Notes under the pieces: model-generated
Databases searched by the model: none
Told to the model about the DNA's origin: nothing
What the model saw: only the letters and a program-made list of their open reading frames with translations
Assembly: GCA_018240585.1 (NCBI GenBank)
Contig: JAFEFM010000492.1
Location: forward strand, 1-46,883
DNA from: Pseudomonadota bacterium
Lineage (GTDB): Bacteria > Pseudomonadota > Gammaproteobacteria > Burkholderiales > Rhodocyclaceae
Direction: 5' to 3'
DNA: 46,883 nt
Shown here: positions 27,939-37,485 of the stretch, in pieces
How positions within the stretch are numbered: the stretch's first letter is position 1
Layout of the letters: each line of letters begins with the position of its first letter
Program-made: the position numbers and the translations under genes

Positions 27939-30539
27939 TCAGGATGCGAGGCGCTTGAGGGCGTAAAGGCGCTCCAGCGCCTCGCGCGGGCTGAGTGCAT
28001 CGGGATCGATGTCGGCGAGCGCGGTGAGCACCGGATGCGACAGCGGTCCGGTGTCCGGCTCCGGCAGCGTGGCGAAGAGATCGGCCTGCGGCCCGGCGTC
28101 GATCTCGCGATTCTCCAGTGCCCGCAGGCGCCGCTTGGCGTCGCGGATCACCGGCGCCGGAATTCCGGCCAGCGCAGCGACCTCGATGCCATAGCTTTGG
28201 CTCGCCGGTCCTTCCTCCAGTGCATGCAGGAAGACGATGCGATGGCCATGCTCGACCGCGTCCAGATGCACGTTGGCGCACTCCGGGTAGTCGGTGTTGA
28301 GTCGGGTCAGCTCGAAGTAGTGGGTGGCGAACAGCGTCAGGCTGCGGTTCTTCTCCAGCAACTGGCGTGCGATCGCGAAAGCCAGCGCAAGGCCGTCGAA
28401 GGTCGAGGTGCCGCGGCCAATCTCGTCCATCAGCACCAGGCTATGCTCGGTGGCTCCGTGCAGGATGGCGGCGGCCTCGGTCATCTCCACCATGAAGGTG
28501 GAGCGCCCGGAGGCGAGATCGTCGGAGGCACCGATACGGGTGTAGATGGCGTCGAGCGGGCCCAACTCGGCGGCGTCGGCCGGCACGAAGCTGCCGACGT
28601 GGGCCAGAAGGCAGATCAGCGCCACCTGGCGCATGAAGGTCGATTTGCCGCCCATGTTGGGGCCGGTGATCATCAGCATGCGGCGCGTGGGGGCGAGGCG
28701 GGCGTCGTTGCGGATGAAGTTGTCGACCTGGCGCTCGACCACCGGATGGCGGCCGCCATCGATACGGACGCCGGGCTGGCCGGCAAAGGTCGGGCGCACA
28801 TAGCCATGGCGCAGCGCGGCTTCCGCGAAGGCGGCAAGGCCGTCGAGCGTGGCGAGCGCACGCGCGATGCGCTGCAGCGTGGGAATGTGTGCGGCGAGCG
28901 CGTCGAGGATGGCTTCGTACAGCAGCTTCTCGCGCGCCAGCGCGCGCTCGTTGGCCGACAGCGCCTTGTCCTCGAAGGCTTTGAGCTCGGGCGTGATGTA
29001 GCGCTCGGCGTTCTTCAGGGTCTGGCGCCGGCGATAGTCATCCGGCACCTTGTCGGCATGGGTGCGGCTGACCTCGATGTAGAAGCCATGCACCTTGTTG
29101 AACTCGACCTTCAGGTTGGCGATGCCGCTGCGTTCGCGTTCGCGTGCTTCGAGCGCGAGCAGGAACTCGCCGCAGTTGGTCTGGATGCCGCGCAGCTCGT
29201 CGAGTTCGGCGTCGTAACCGGGCGCGATCACGCCGCCGTCGCGGACCATCGCCGCCGGCTCGAGGGCAATCGCGGCGTGCAGCAGGGCGAGCGCATCGGG
29301 GGCGATGTCGAGCGCACGCGACAGGTCGAGCAGCAGCGCGGCGGAGCCGCCGTGCAGTGCGGCGCCGAGTTGCGGCAGGCGCGCCAGGCTCTCGCGCAGC
29401 GCAGACAGGTCGCGCGGGCGGGCGCTGCGCAGGGCGATGCGGGCGGTGATGCGATCGACGTCGGCAACGCCGCGCAGCGCGGTGCGTACGGCAGACGCGC
29501 TGCGTCCATCGCCGTCGCCGACCAGCTCCTCCACCGCCTCATGGCGCATGGCGGGCACGCCACGATCGCGCAAGGGATGGTGCAGCGCGTGGCGCAACCA
29601 GCGCGAGCCCATGCTGGTGACGCAGGTGTCGAGCAGCGACAGCAGCGTCGGTGCGGGCTCGCCGCGCAGCGTCTCGGTGAGTTCGAGGTTGCGGCGCGTG
29701 GCGGCGTCCAGGCGCAGGTATTCCGATTCGCGCTCCACCACCAGGCCGGTGACGTGGGCGAGACTCTGTTGCTGCGTGGCGCGCGCGTACTCGTAGAGCG
29801 CTGCGGCGGCGCCGAGGGCAACTGGGAGGTCCTCCACGCCGAAACCGGCAAGATCGCGCGTACCGAAATGTCCGGTAAGGAGTCGCTCGCCCGTTTCCGC
29901 GTCGAATTGCCAGTCGGCCAGCCGCCGCAGGGCAGGCGAGAGGGCCTCGATCAGCGGCAGCGACAAACCGTCGGGCACCAGCACCTCGGCGGGACGCAGG
30001 CGTTCGAACTGCGCCTGCAACGCCTCGGCCGGGCACTCCATCAGCCGCAGATCGCCATTGGCGAGGTTCAGCCACGCCAGACCCAGGGTGCCGCGGTGCA
30101 GACCGGCGGCCAGCAGCAGCGAATCGCGCCGGTCGTCGAGCAGGGCAGCGTCGGTGAGGGTGCCGGGCGTGACGATGCGGCTGACCGCCCGCTCCATCGG
30201 CCCCTTGGTGGCGCCCGGTTCGCCGACCTGCTCGGCGATCACCACCGATTCGCCCAGCTTGACTAGCCGCGCCAGGTACTGCTCCACCGCGTGGAACGGC
30301 ACGCCGGCCATCCGGATCGGCTCGCCGTTCGACTGGCCGCGGGTGGTCAGCGTGATGTCGAGCAGGCGAGCCGCCTTCTCGGCGTCCTCGAAGAACAGCT
30401 CGTAGAAGTCGCCCATGCGGTAGAACAGCAGCGTGTCGGGATGCTGCGCCTTCAGGCGCAGGTACTGCTGCATCATGGGGGTGTGCCCGTCGAGCGCCCG
30501 CACGGGCGCGACCGACGGGCCTGCGGCTTGTCTGCTCAT
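27939..30539 (-). CDS. mutS: DNA mismatch repair protein MutS
   Basis: An 866-residue MutS (E. coli 853) that recognises mismatches and recruits MutL. The mismatch-wedge motif FYELF sits near residues 45-49 after [16 protein letters not shown]; the ATPase domain has Walker [10 protein letters not shown] near residue 625 and [14 protein letters not shown] downstream. The start at 30539 ([10 protein letters not shown]) fits the family; upstream frame to 30650 lacks homology. It follows suhB by 28 bases and precedes the spermidine-synthase-like gene, forming a three-gene minus-strand group. Confidence 0.97.
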   Translation of the reverse strand: MSRQAAGPSVAPVRALDGHTPMMQQYLRLKAQHPDTLLFYRMGDFYELFFEDAEKAARLLDITLTTRGQSNGEPIRMAGVPFHAVEQYLARLVKLGESVVIAEQVGEPGATKGPMERAVSRIVTPGTLTDAALLDDRRDSLLLAAGLHRGTLGLAWLNLANGDLRLMECPAEALQAQFERLRPAEVLVPDGLSLPLIEALSPALRRLADWQFDAETGERLLTGHFGTRDLAGFGVEDLPVALGAAAALYEYARATQQQSLAHVTGLVVERESEYLRLDAATRRNLELTETLRGEPAPTLLSLLDTCVTSMGSRWLRHALHHPLRDRGVPAMRHEAVEELVGDGDGRSASAVRTALRGVADVDRITARIALRSARPRDLSALRESLARLPQLGAALHGGSAALLLDLSRALDIAPDALALLHAAIALEPAAMVRDGGVIAPGYDAELDELRGIQTNCGEFLLALEARERERSGIANLKVEFNKVHGFYIEVSRTHADKVPDDYRRRQTLKNAERYITPELKAFEDKALSANERALAREKLLYEAILDALAAHIPTLQRIARALATLDGLAAFAEAALRHGYVRPTFAGQPGVRIDGGRHPVVERQVDNFIRNDARLAPTRRMLMITGPNMGGKSTFMRQVALICLLAHVGSFVPADAAELGPLDAIYTRIGASDDLASGRSTFMVEMTEAAAILHGATEHSLVLMDEIGRGTSTFDGLALAFAIARQLLEKNRSLTLFATHYFELTRLNTDYPECANVHLDAVEHGHRIVFLHALEEGPASQSYGIEVAALAGIPAPVIRDAKRRLRALENREIDAGPQADLFATLPEPDTGPLSHPVLTALADIDPDALSPREALERLYALKRLAS

Positions 30540-30567
30540 CGACCGGTCCGGAAGAAGCGGAGCGGCC

Positions 30568-31368
30568 TCAGGCCTGCATGCTCGCCGGACGGTACGACTG
30601 GATGATGGGCAGGAGCTGGCCGAAGATCTTGGGCGAGCCGGCCACCACATTGCCGGTGGTCATGAAGCTGCTTTCGCCCGACAGATCGGACACCAGGCCG
30701 CCTGCTTCCTGGATCAGCAGCACGCCGGCCGCCATGTCCCACGGCGACAGGCCCATTTCCCAGAAGCCGTCGAGGCGGCCGGCAGCGACATAGGCGAGGT
30801 CCAGCGAGGCCGCGCCCGGCCGGCGGATGCCCGCCGTCTTCTGCGTCAGCTCGCGGAACATGCCCAGGTAGGCATCGACGTTGTCGAACTGGCGGAACGG
30901 GAAGCCGGTGCCCAGCAGCGCTTCGTTCAGGCGGGTGCGGCGCGACACGCGGATGCGGCGGTCGTTGAGGAAGGCACCGCTGCCGCGGCTGGCGGTGAAC
31001 AACTCGTTGGACACCGGATCGTAAACCACCGCATGTTCCAGCACGCCGTTCTTCGTCTGCGCGATGGACACCGCGTACTGAGGGAAGCCGTGGATGAAGT
31101 TGGTCGTGCCATCGAGCGGGTCGATGATCCAGTTGAACTCGCTCTCCGGTCCGGTCTCGCCGGACTCCTCTGCTAGAATCCCGTGCCCCGGGAAAGCGTC
31201 GCGCAGGACTTCGATGATCGCCTTCTCGGCCGCGTGATCCACCTCGGTCACGAAGTCGTTCGGCGACTTCGACTGCACCGTGAGCAGGTCGAGCTGGGTG
31301 GAGGCGCGATTGATCACGGTGGCGGCGCGGCGCGCGGCCTTGATGGCGATGTTCAGGGTGGGATGCAT
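30568..31368 (-). CDS. suhB: Inositol-1-monophosphatase / SuhB
   Basis: A 266-residue SuhB, a Mg2+-dependent inositol monophosphatase that in E. coli also assists rRNA transcription antitermination. Metal-site motifs [19 protein letters not shown] and LSPWDMAAG are present. It is divergent from trmJ, the E. coli arrangement. Within its codons at 31172-31181 lies the exact 10-mer GCTAGAATCC on the plus strand, which forces the rare Leu codon CTA in GILAEES. Confidence 0.95.
   Translation of the reverse strand: MHPTLNIAIKAARRAATVINRASTQLDLLTVQSKSPNDFVTEVDHAAEKAIIEVLRDAFPGHGILAEESGETGPESEFNWIIDPLDGTTNFIHGFPQYAVSIAQTKNGVLEHAVVYDPVSNELFTASRGSGAFLNDRRIRVSRRTRLNEALLGTGFPFRQFDNVDAYLGMFRELTQKTAGIRRPGAASLDLAYVAAGRLDGFWEMGLSPWDMAAGVLLIQEAGGLVSDLSGESSFMTTGNVVAGSPKIFGQLLPIIQSYRPASMQA
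31172..31181 (+). promoter_or_regulatory. Possible internal promoter antisense to suhB
   Basis: GCTAGAATCC with upstream TG gives TGC-TAGAAT, the same extended -10 as the tig promoter. It faces trmJ, about 300 bases downstream. It may be chance, but CTAG is rare in this window and the rare codon is unexpected. Confidence 0.3.
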
Positions 31369-31477
31369 GCGGTGCGGTCTCGGTTAAAGAAGCGGGGCGC
31401 GGTGCCTGCTCCGGCCTCGTGGGCATCGAAAGTCGGCGACGGCGTCCGGCAAAATACTGAAAGCGGTGAATTTTAAT

Positions 31478-32209
31478 ATGAATCGCCCCCTTGCGCTCGA
31501 ACGCGTCCGGATCGTGCTTTCGCGCACGAGCCATCCGGGCAATATCGGCGCGGCAGCGCGCGCGATGAAGACGATGGGGCTGCGCCAGTTGTGGCTGGTG
31601 GCGCCCGACAGTTTCCCTGATCCGGTTGCCGAAGCGCGGGCGTCCGGGGCGGGGGACATCCTCGCCACGGCGCGCGTGGTGCCGACGCTGCAGGATGCGC
31701 TGGCCGGCACCGTTTTCGCGGCGGCGCTGACCGCACGGCGTCGCGAGTTGTCGCTGCCACGCATGCATGCCCGCGAGGCGGCTGTCGCCACGGTGGCGCG
31801 CACTCGTGACGGTGAGGTCGCGCTGGTGTTCGGCAACGAGACGAGCGGCCTCACCAACGAGGAGGTAGGGCTGTGCAGCCTGCCGGTGAGCATTCCGACG
31901 AGCCCGGATTTTTCCTCGCTGAATCTTGGTGCGGCAGTGCAACTGCTGTGCTACGAAATGCGGATGGCCGCATTGCAGCCGCCTCCACCCGACGATCCGC
32001 GCCCCGAATTCGCGACGCACGAGCAGATCGAGGGATTGATGGCGCATCTGGAGCAGGCCGTGACGGCGAGCGGCTTCCACGACCCTGCCAATCCGCGACG
32101 CCTGCTGCCGCGCCTGCGGCGCCTGTTCAGCCGTATCCAGTTGGAGAAGGAGGAGGTGGCCATCCTGCGCGGCATGCTCACCACCTTCGAGCAACCCAAG
32201 CGGCGTTGA
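31478..32209 (+). CDS. trmJ: tRNA (cytidine/uridine-32-2'-O)-methyltransferase TrmJ
   Basis: A 243-residue SPOUT-class enzyme (E. coli TrmJ 246) that 2'-O-methylates position 32 in tRNA anticodon loops. The knot signatures SHPGNIGAAARAMKTMG near the N-terminus, ALVFGNETSGLTNEE and SSLNLGAAVQLLCYE are clear, and a C-terminal helical extension follows. ATG 31478 is preferred to the in-frame GTG at 31466. It is divergent from suhB and precedes cysE and the isc operon, as in other proteobacteria. Confidence 0.94.
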   Translation: MNRPLALERVRIVLSRTSHPGNIGAAARAMKTMGLRQLWLVAPDSFPDPVAEARASGAGDILATARVVPTLQDALAGTVFAAALTARRRELSLPRMHAREAAVATVARTRDGEVALVFGNETSGLTNEEVGLCSLPVSIPTSPDFSSLNLGAAVQLLCYEMRMAALQPPPPDDPRPEFATHEQIEGLMAHLEQAVTASGFHDPANPRRLLPRLRRLFSRIQLEKEEVAILRGMLTTFEQPKRR

Positions 32210-32356
32210 ATGGCGCGCATCCTTGAGCAGAGCGCGTATTGCGGCGGCGTCGATGAGTCCGCGGGTGCTTCGCAGGCCGTGCTAAGTCGATTAAAATAGT
32301 CGGGAATTCGCGGTTCCTCCGCCTTTTCCCGTCATCTTTTCCGCCAAAGGAGTCCC

Positions 32357-33112
32357 ATGTTCAGCCGCCTCCGTGAAGACCTGGCCAGCGTTCGCGAGCG
32401 CGATCCTGCAGCCCGCTCCACGTTCGAGGTGCTGACCTGTTATCCGGGTGTCCATGCGCTGATCTTCCATCGCCTGGCGCACGCCGCGTGGACCAACGGT
32501 TTTTTCTGGTTCGGCCGCTTCATCAGCCATATCAGCCGCTTCCTGACCGGCATCGAGATCCATCCGGGGGCGGTGATCGGGCGCAGGGTGTTCATCGACC
32601 ACGGCATGGGAACCGTGATCGGGGAGACGGCGGAGATCGGCGACGACTGCACCATCTACCAGGCGGTCACGCTCGGTGGCACATCGCTCTATCGTGGGGC
32701 CAAACGCCATCCGACGCTGGGAAAGGGGGTCGTCGTGGGGGCGGGTGCGAAGGTGCTGGGTGGCTTCAGCGTCGGCGACGGCGCCAAGATCGGATCCAAT
32801 GCAGTGGTCGTGAAACCGGTGCCGGCCGGCGCGACCGCGGTGGGCAACCCTGCGCGCCTGATCGACCCAGAACGCGATGCTGCGCGCGCGCAGAAGGCCG
32901 AAGAGATGGGATTTTCCGCCTACGGCGTGACGCGCGACATGGATGACCCGGTATCCAAGGCGCTGCACGGGCTGCTCGACCACGCGGTCGAGACCGACCG
33001 ACGCTTGCAGGCCATTCTCGCCCGGCTGGAGGGCGCTGGCATCAAGCTCGACGACACCTGTGCGCCGGGAGACGAGTTCGATGCGTCGCGGCTGTCGAAG
33101 ATGGTCGATTGA
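32357..33112 (+). CDS. cysE: Serine O-acetyltransferase
   Basis: A 251-residue left-handed beta-helix acetyltransferase making O-acetylserine, the precursor of cysteine. Hexapeptide repeats run from about residue 65 ([18 protein letters not shown]) to 165, with the catalytic His in [18 protein letters not shown]. It is the short form lacking the long N-terminal helical domain of E. coli CysE. AAAGGAG precedes the ATG at 32357. A TAAAAT at 32292-32297 could be its -10. The link with the isc operon is functional: cysteine is the sulfur donor for IscS. Confidence 0.94.
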   Translation: MFSRLREDLASVRERDPAARSTFEVLTCYPGVHALIFHRLAHAAWTNGFFWFGRFISHISRFLTGIEIHPGAVIGRRVFIDHGMGTVIGETAEIGDDCTIYQAVTLGGTSLYRGAKRHPTLGKGVVVGAGAKVLGGFSVGDGAKIGSNAVVVKPVPAGATAVGNPARLIDPERDAARAQKAEEMGFSAYGVTRDMDDPVSKALHGLLDHAVETDRRLQAILARLEGAGIKLDDTCAPGDEFDASRLSKMVD

Positions 33113-33142
33113 CGGCCTTGATTGCAAAGCGCAATTCCTCGA

Positions 33143-33167
33143 TTAGTTGACCGTTTTTGTCGGGATC
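33143..33167 (+). promoter_or_regulatory. IscR Type 1 binding site A
   Basis: Matches 19 of 25 positions of the E. coli Type 1 IscR motif as I recall it; the core TTAGTTGACC and the distal GTCGGG are good. It contains the -35 hexamer TTGACC of the isc promoter. Confidence 0.7.
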
Positions 33168-33175
33168 CGTATAGT
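33147..33175 (+). promoter_or_regulatory. isc operon promoter
   Basis: TTGACC (33147-33152), a 17-base spacer and TATAGT (33170-33175). The start point would be near 33182. The two hexamers lie in successive IscR sites, so bound [2Fe-2S]-IscR would block RNA polymerase, giving feedback repression when Fe-S supply is adequate. Confidence 0.8.
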
Positions 33176-33195
33176 TGAGCGAATTGTTCAGGTAT
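33171..33195 (+). promoter_or_regulatory. IscR Type 1 binding site B
   Basis: Matches 21 of 25 positions of the Type 1 motif, with both outer arms ATAGTTGA and CAGGTAT intact. Its centre is 28 bases from that of site A and it covers the -10 element. Confidence 0.82.
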
Positions 33196-33228
33196 TAGCC
33201 TGGCAGCCGCAGACTTCGGGGGTTTACC

Positions 33229-33711
33229 ATGAGATTGACGACCAAGGGACGTTTCGCCGTCACTGCGATGATCGATCTGGCCGCGCGCCAGGCCGAGGGG
33301 CCGGTGACGCTGGCAGGTATCGCCGAGCGGCAGAAGATCTCCCTGTCGTATCTCGAGCAGCTTTTCGGCAAGTTGCGCCGGCACAAGCTGGTTTCGAGCG
33401 TTCGCGGGCCGGGGGGTGGATATCGCCTGGCGCGCGAAATGGACGCGATCACCGTTGCGGACATCATCATTGCGGTGGATGAACCGCTGGATGCCACCCA
33501 GTGCGGCGGCAAGCAGAACTGCCACGACGAGCACCGTTGCGCGACGCACGACCTGTGGGCCAATCTCAACAAGCGCATGTATGCCTATCTCGACTCGGTG
33601 ACGCTGAGCGCACTGGTGAATCGCGAAGTGAAGGCCGATGCCGACATGGCGGTGCTGAAGAACATTCGTCGCCGCGCGGGCCTCGTGGTGCGCGAGGTGG
33701 CTGCTGCCTGA
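33229..33711 (+). CDS. iscR: IscR, Fe-S cluster-sensing transcription regulator
   Basis: A 160-residue Rrf2-family regulator. The winged helix occupies residues 1-65 (MRLTTKGRFAVTAMIDLA, then SLSYLEQLFGKLRRHKLV), and the [2Fe-2S] ligands Cys92, Cys98, Cys104 and His107 match E. coli IscR. In the cluster-bound form it represses the isc operon through Type 1 sites, both found upstream. GGGGG lies before the ATG at 33229. The next gene starts after 13 bases. Confidence 0.97.
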   Translation: MRLTTKGRFAVTAMIDLAARQAEGPVTLAGIAERQKISLSYLEQLFGKLRRHKLVSSVRGPGGGYRLAREMDAITVADIIIAVDEPLDATQCGGKQNCHDEHRCATHDLWANLNKRMYAYLDSVTLSALVNREVKADADMAVLKNIRRRAGLVVREVAAA

Positions 33712-33724
33712 GGCTGTCCGACCG

Positions 33725-34873
33725 ATGTTCGCCCCGACCTACCTCGACTGGAACGCCACCACGCCGCTCGACCCGGTGGTGCGCGAAGCGATGCTGCCGT
33801 GGCTGGATGCGCGCTTTGGCAATGCGTCGAGCCGGCACGAGTATGGCCGGCAGGCGAGGGCCGCAATTGACGAAGCCCGTGCCAGGGTTGCTGCCGCGGT
33901 CTGCGCGCATCCGACCGAGGTCATCTTCACCAGCGGCGGCTCGGAAGCGAACAACCTCTTCGTCAAGGGCGCGGCAGCGGTGCTGAAGCCGGGCGTGGCC
34001 GCGGTCAGCTCGATCGAGCACCCTTGCGTGCGCGAACCCGCGCGGCAGTTGCGTCGGGGCGGATGGACGATGCGCGAGATCGCGGTTGACGCCGAGGGGC
34101 GCATCGACGCCGACGACTGGCGAACCGTCCTTGCCGCTCGGCCCGGGCTGGTGTCGGTGATGGCGGCGAACAACGAGACGGGCGTGCTGCAGGATGTCGC
34201 TGCGCTGGCGCGCGAGGCGCGCGCTGCCGGCGCCTGGTTCCACACCGATGCGGTGCAGGCGCTGGGCAAGATCGAACTGGATTTCCGCGTGCTGGGCGTC
34301 AATGCCATGACGCTGTCGGCGCACAAGATCGGTGGCCCGCTGGGGGCCGGCGCGCTGGTCGTCGACAAGCGTGTCGAACTGGCGCCGCTGATTGCCGGCG
34401 GCGGACAGGAGCGCGGTCTGCGCTCCGGCACCGAGAACGTCGCCGCCATCGTCGGTTTCGGCGTGGCCTGCGAGCGGGCGCTGAGTCGCCGTGCTGCCGA
34501 GGCGACGCGGCTAACGGCCTTGCGCGACCGCATCGAGGCGGCCGCACCGCTGTGGGGCGCGCGCGTTTTTTCCGCGGCGGCGGCCCGCCTGCCCAACACC
34601 TCGTTCTTCGCCATCGAGGGCATCGACGGCGAGACGCTGGTCGGCAAGCTGGACCGCGCGGGCTTCGCCTGCGCCAGCGGTTCGGCGTGCTCCAGCGCCA
34701 ATCCGGAGCCGTCGCACGTGCTGCTGGCGATGGGCGTGGCGCCCGAACTGGCCCGCGGCGCAGTGCGGGTGAGCCTGGGGCGCGACACGACGGCGGAAGA
34801 AGTGGAGCGATTCATCGTCACTTTTGGCCGCATCGTCGGCGAATTGAAGAACCTGGCTGCGATGGCGGCCTGA
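33725..34873 (+). CDS. Second cysteine desulfurase, class V aminotransferase family
   Basis: A 382-residue PLP-dependent desulfurase placed between iscR and iscS. The PLP lysine is Lys201 (SAHKIGGP), His99 stacks the cofactor (SIEHPC), and the catalytic loop has Cys322 in [16 protein letters not shown], with an additional Cys316. It is shorter than IscS by 21 residues, missing the IscS C-terminal segment that contacts IscU. It resembles NifS/IscS-like proteins seen in some betaproteobacterial isc operons. Whether it serves IscU, thionucleosides or another acceptor is unknown. Confidence 0.88.
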   Translation: MFAPTYLDWNATTPLDPVVREAMLPWLDARFGNASSRHEYGRQARAAIDEARARVAAAVCAHPTEVIFTSGGSEANNLFVKGAAAVLKPGVAAVSSIEHPCVREPARQLRRGGWTMREIAVDAEGRIDADDWRTVLAARPGLVSVMAANNETGVLQDVAALAREARAAGAWFHTDAVQALGKIELDFRVLGVNAMTLSAHKIGGPLGAGALVVDKRVELAPLIAGGGQERGLRSGTENVAAIVGFGVACERALSRRAAEATRLTALRDRIEAAAPLWGARVFSAAAARLPNTSFFAIEGIDGETLVGKLDRAGFACASGSACSSANPEPSHVLLAMGVAPELARGAVRVSLGRDTTAEEVERFIVTFGRIVGELKNLAAMAA

Positions 34874-34917
34874 CATCTGAAAAACATCTGCACAACACAT
34901 CCCTGCGGAGAGACGCA

Positions 34918-36129
34918 ATGCTGAAGTTCCCGATCTACCTCGACTACTCGGCCACCACCCCGGTGGACCCGAGGGTTGCCGCGAAGATGATTCCCTGGCT
35001 GACCGAACACTTCGGCAACCCGGCGAGTCGCTCGCACGCCTACGGCTGGGAAGCCGAGAAGGCGGTCGAGGAGGCGCGCGAGGAGGTCGCGAAGCTGGTC
35101 AATGCCGACGCCAAGGAGATCATCTGGACGTCGGGCGCCACCGAATCGAACAACCTTGCGATCAAGGGCGCGGCGCATTTCTATCAGGGCAAGGGCAAGC
35201 ACATCATCACGCTCAAGACCGAGCACAAGGCGGTGCTCGACACGTTCCGCGAGCTGGAGCGCGAGGGTTTCGAGGCGACCTACCTCGACGTGCAGGAAAA
35301 CGGCCTGCTCGATCTGGAAGCCTTCAAGGCCGCGCTGCGCCCCGACACCATCCTGGTGTCGGTGATGTTCGTGAACAACGAGATCGGTGTGATCCAGCCG
35401 ATCGCCGAGATTGGCGAGATCTGCCGTTCGAAGGGCATCATCTTCCACGTCGACTCGGCGCAGGCAACCGGCAAGGTCGACATCGACCTCGACAAGCTCA
35501 AGGTCGACCTGATGAGCTTCTGTGCGCACAAGACCTACGGGCCCAAGGGCGTCGGCGCGCTTTACGTGCGCCGCAAGCCGCGTGTCCGCCTCGAGGCGCA
35601 GATGCACGGCGGTGGCCATGAGCGCGGCCTGCGCTCCGGCACGTTGCCCACGCACCAGATCGTCGGCATGGGCGAGAGCTTCCGCCTCGCGCGCGAGGAG
35701 ATGGCTGAGGAAAACGTCCGCATCAAGCGCCTGCGCGACAAGCTGCTCAAGGGGCTGACCAATATCGAGGCTACCTACGTGAACGGCGACATGGAACATC
35801 GTGTGCCGCACAACCTCAACATCTCGTTCGCCTACGTCGAAGGCGAGTCGCTGATCATGGCGATCAAGGACATCGCGGTGTCGTCGGGCTCGGCCTGCAC
35901 GTCTGCCAGCTTGGAGCCGTCCTACGTGCTGCGCGCGCTCGGCCGCAACGATGAACTGGCGCACAGCTCGATTCGCTTCACGCTGGGCCGCTTCACCACC
36001 GAAGAAGAAATCGATTACACGATCGACCTGCTGCACAAGAAGATCGGCAAGCTGCGCGAGCTTTCGCCGCTGTGGGAGATGGTCAACGAGGGTGTGGACC
36101 TGGACACCGTCCAGTGGGCTGCCCACTGA
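34918..36129 (+). CDS. iscS: Cysteine desulfurase IscS
   Basis: A 403-residue IscS (E. coli 404), the dimeric PLP enzyme that converts cysteine to alanine and passes persulfide to IscU and to thiolation pathways. His103, PLP-binding Lys205 ([10 protein letters not shown]) and catalytic Cys327 ([16 protein letters not shown]) are present, with the full C-terminal end [26 protein letters not shown] lies before the ATG at 34918. It is 44 bases after the first desulfurase and 57 before iscU. Confidence 0.98.
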   Translation: MLKFPIYLDYSATTPVDPRVAAKMIPWLTEHFGNPASRSHAYGWEAEKAVEEAREEVAKLVNADAKEIIWTSGATESNNLAIKGAAHFYQGKGKHIITLKTEHKAVLDTFRELEREGFEATYLDVQENGLLDLEAFKAALRPDTILVSVMFVNNEIGVIQPIAEIGEICRSKGIIFHVDSAQATGKVDIDLDKLKVDLMSFCAHKTYGPKGVGALYVRRKPRVRLEAQMHGGGHERGLRSGTLPTHQIVGMGESFRLAREEMAEENVRIKRLRDKLLKGLTNIEATYVNGDMEHRVPHNLNISFAYVEGESLIMAIKDIAVSSGSACTSASLEPSYVLRALGRNDELAHSSIRFTLGRFTTEEEIDYTIDLLHKKIGKLRELSPLWEMVNEGVDLDTVQWAAH

Positions 36130-36186
36130 CCACCCCGATCCCCCCGATCGACGAACCCCTGACACAGAGAACACTGGAGAAATACA

Positions 36187-36570
36187 ATGGCCTACAGCGA
36201 AAAGGTTCTGGACCATTACGAGAATCCCCGTAACGTCGGCTCCTTCGGCAAGGACGAGGATGGAGTCGCAACCGGCATGGTGGGTGCCCCGGCCTGTGGC
36301 GACGTGATGAAGCTGCAGATCAAGGTCGGCAAGGATGGCGTGATCGAAGACGCCAAGTTCAAGACCTACGGTTGCGGATCGGCCATCGCGTCGAGTTCGC
36401 TCGTCACCGAGTGGGTGAAGGGCAAGACGCTCGACCAGGCGCTGGAAATCAAGAACACGCAGATCGCCGAAGAGCTCGCGCTGCCCCCGGTGAAGATCCA
36501 CTGTTCGATCCTCGCCGAGGACGCGATCAAGGCGGCCGTAGCCGACTACAAGAAGAAGCACGAGGCCTGA
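36187..36570 (+). CDS. iscU: Fe-S cluster scaffold IscU
   Basis: A 127-residue scaffold on which [2Fe-2S] and [4Fe-4S] clusters form. Ligands Cys37 (GAPACGD), Asp39, Cys63 (YGCGSA), His105 and Cys106 (IHCSIL) are all present. LPPVK at 99-103 is the site recognised by HscA for cluster release, matching the hscA gene downstream. TGGAGA precedes the ATG. Confidence 0.98.
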   Translation: MAYSEKVLDHYENPRNVGSFGKDEDGVATGMVGAPACGDVMKLQIKVGKDGVIEDAKFKTYGCGSAIASSSLVTEWVKGKTLDQALEIKNTQIAEELALPPVKIHCSILAEDAIKAAVADYKKKHEA

Positions 36571-36590
36571 GGCAGAACCAGGAGAGAGCC

Positions 36591-36914
36591 ATGAGTGTCA
36601 CGCTTTCCGAAAGCGCAGCAAAGCACGTTTCCAATTTCATTTCCAAGCGCGGCAAGGGCGTCGGTATTCGCCTGGGCGTGAAGACGTCGGGGTGCTCGGG
36701 GATGGCCTATAAGCTCGAATTCGTCGATGAGACGCAGGGTGAGGATCTCGTGTTCGAGAGCCACGGCGTCAAGATCATCGTCGATCCGAAGAGCCTCGCT
36801 TATCTGGACGGAACCGAGCTCGACTTCGTGCGCGAAGGCCTCAACGAAGGGTTCAAGTTCAACAACCCGAACGTTAAGGATCAGTGCGGCTGTGGCGAAA
36901 GCTTCAACGTCTGA
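36591..36914 (+). CDS. iscA: A-type Fe-S carrier IscA
   Basis: A 107-residue A-type carrier that receives clusters or iron and passes them to apoproteins. The three conserved cysteines are Cys35 ([10 protein letters not shown]), Cys99 and Cys101 (DQCGCGESF). GGAGAGAG precedes the ATG at 36591, 20 bases after iscU. Confidence 0.97.
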   Translation: MSVTLSESAAKHVSNFISKRGKGVGIRLGVKTSGCSGMAYKLEFVDETQGEDLVFESHGVKIIVDPKSLAYLDGTELDFVREGLNEGFKFNNPNVKDQCGCGESFNV

Positions 36915-36929
36915 CGCAACGCCACGGGC

Positions 36930-37463
36930 ATGAGCATCGACCTGACGCAGGACTACTTCACCCTATTCGGCCTGCCACGCCAGTACGCCGTCGACGACGC
37001 TGCGCTCGAGGCGGCCTGGCACGAGTTGCAATCGCAGGTGCATCCCGACCGTTACGCCCACCTGCCCGACGTCGACAAGCGTCTGTCGATGCAGTGGGCG
37101 ACACGCGTCAATGAAGGTTTCCGCACCCTGAAGAAGCCCGTTTCGCGTGCGCAATACTTGCTGGAGCTGGCCGGTGTCGACACTGCGCTGGAGACCAACA
37201 CGGTCATGTCGCCCGAGTTCCTGATGGAGCAGATGGAGTGGCGGGAGGCCGTCGAGGAGGCGCGCGCGGCCGGCGAGGTGGAGGAACTCGAGCAGCTCCA
37301 TCACCGCCTGCAGCTCCACGCCCGCGAGGTGAGGAGCGGACTCGCGCAGCAGCTCGACGAAGCGCACGACTACACGGCAGCGGCCGACACCGTGCGTCGG
37401 CTGATGTTCATCGACAAACTCCAACACGAGATCGACGAGGCCCTGCTGGCCCTCGAAGAATAA
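36930..37463 (+). CDS. hscB: Co-chaperone HscB (J-protein)
   Basis: A 177-residue J-domain protein. The HPD motif is at residues 38-40 ([10 protein letters not shown]) and stimulates HscA ATPase. The C-terminal helical domain that binds IscU follows from about residue 85. Slightly longer than E. coli HscB (171). It lies 15 bases after iscA and 22 before hscA. Confidence 0.96.
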   Translation: MSIDLTQDYFTLFGLPRQYAVDDAALEAAWHELQSQVHPDRYAHLPDVDKRLSMQWATRVNEGFRTLKKPVSRAQYLLELAGVDTALETNTVMSPEFLMEQMEWREAVEEARAAGEVEELEQLHHRLQLHAREVRSGLAQQLDEAHDYTAAADTVRRLMFIDKLQHEIDEALLALEE

Positions 37464-37485
37464 AGACACGGCACGGAAACCCCTC

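Noticed and set aside
27921..30266. 781-codon open frame antisense to mutS
   Set aside because: It mirrors mutS codon structure in a GC-rich genome, starts without a ribosome site and shows no recognisable domain.
33739..36561. 940-codon open frame antisense to both desulfurases and iscU
   Set aside because: It crosses three well-identified genes on the other strand; its composition is that of reversed codons.
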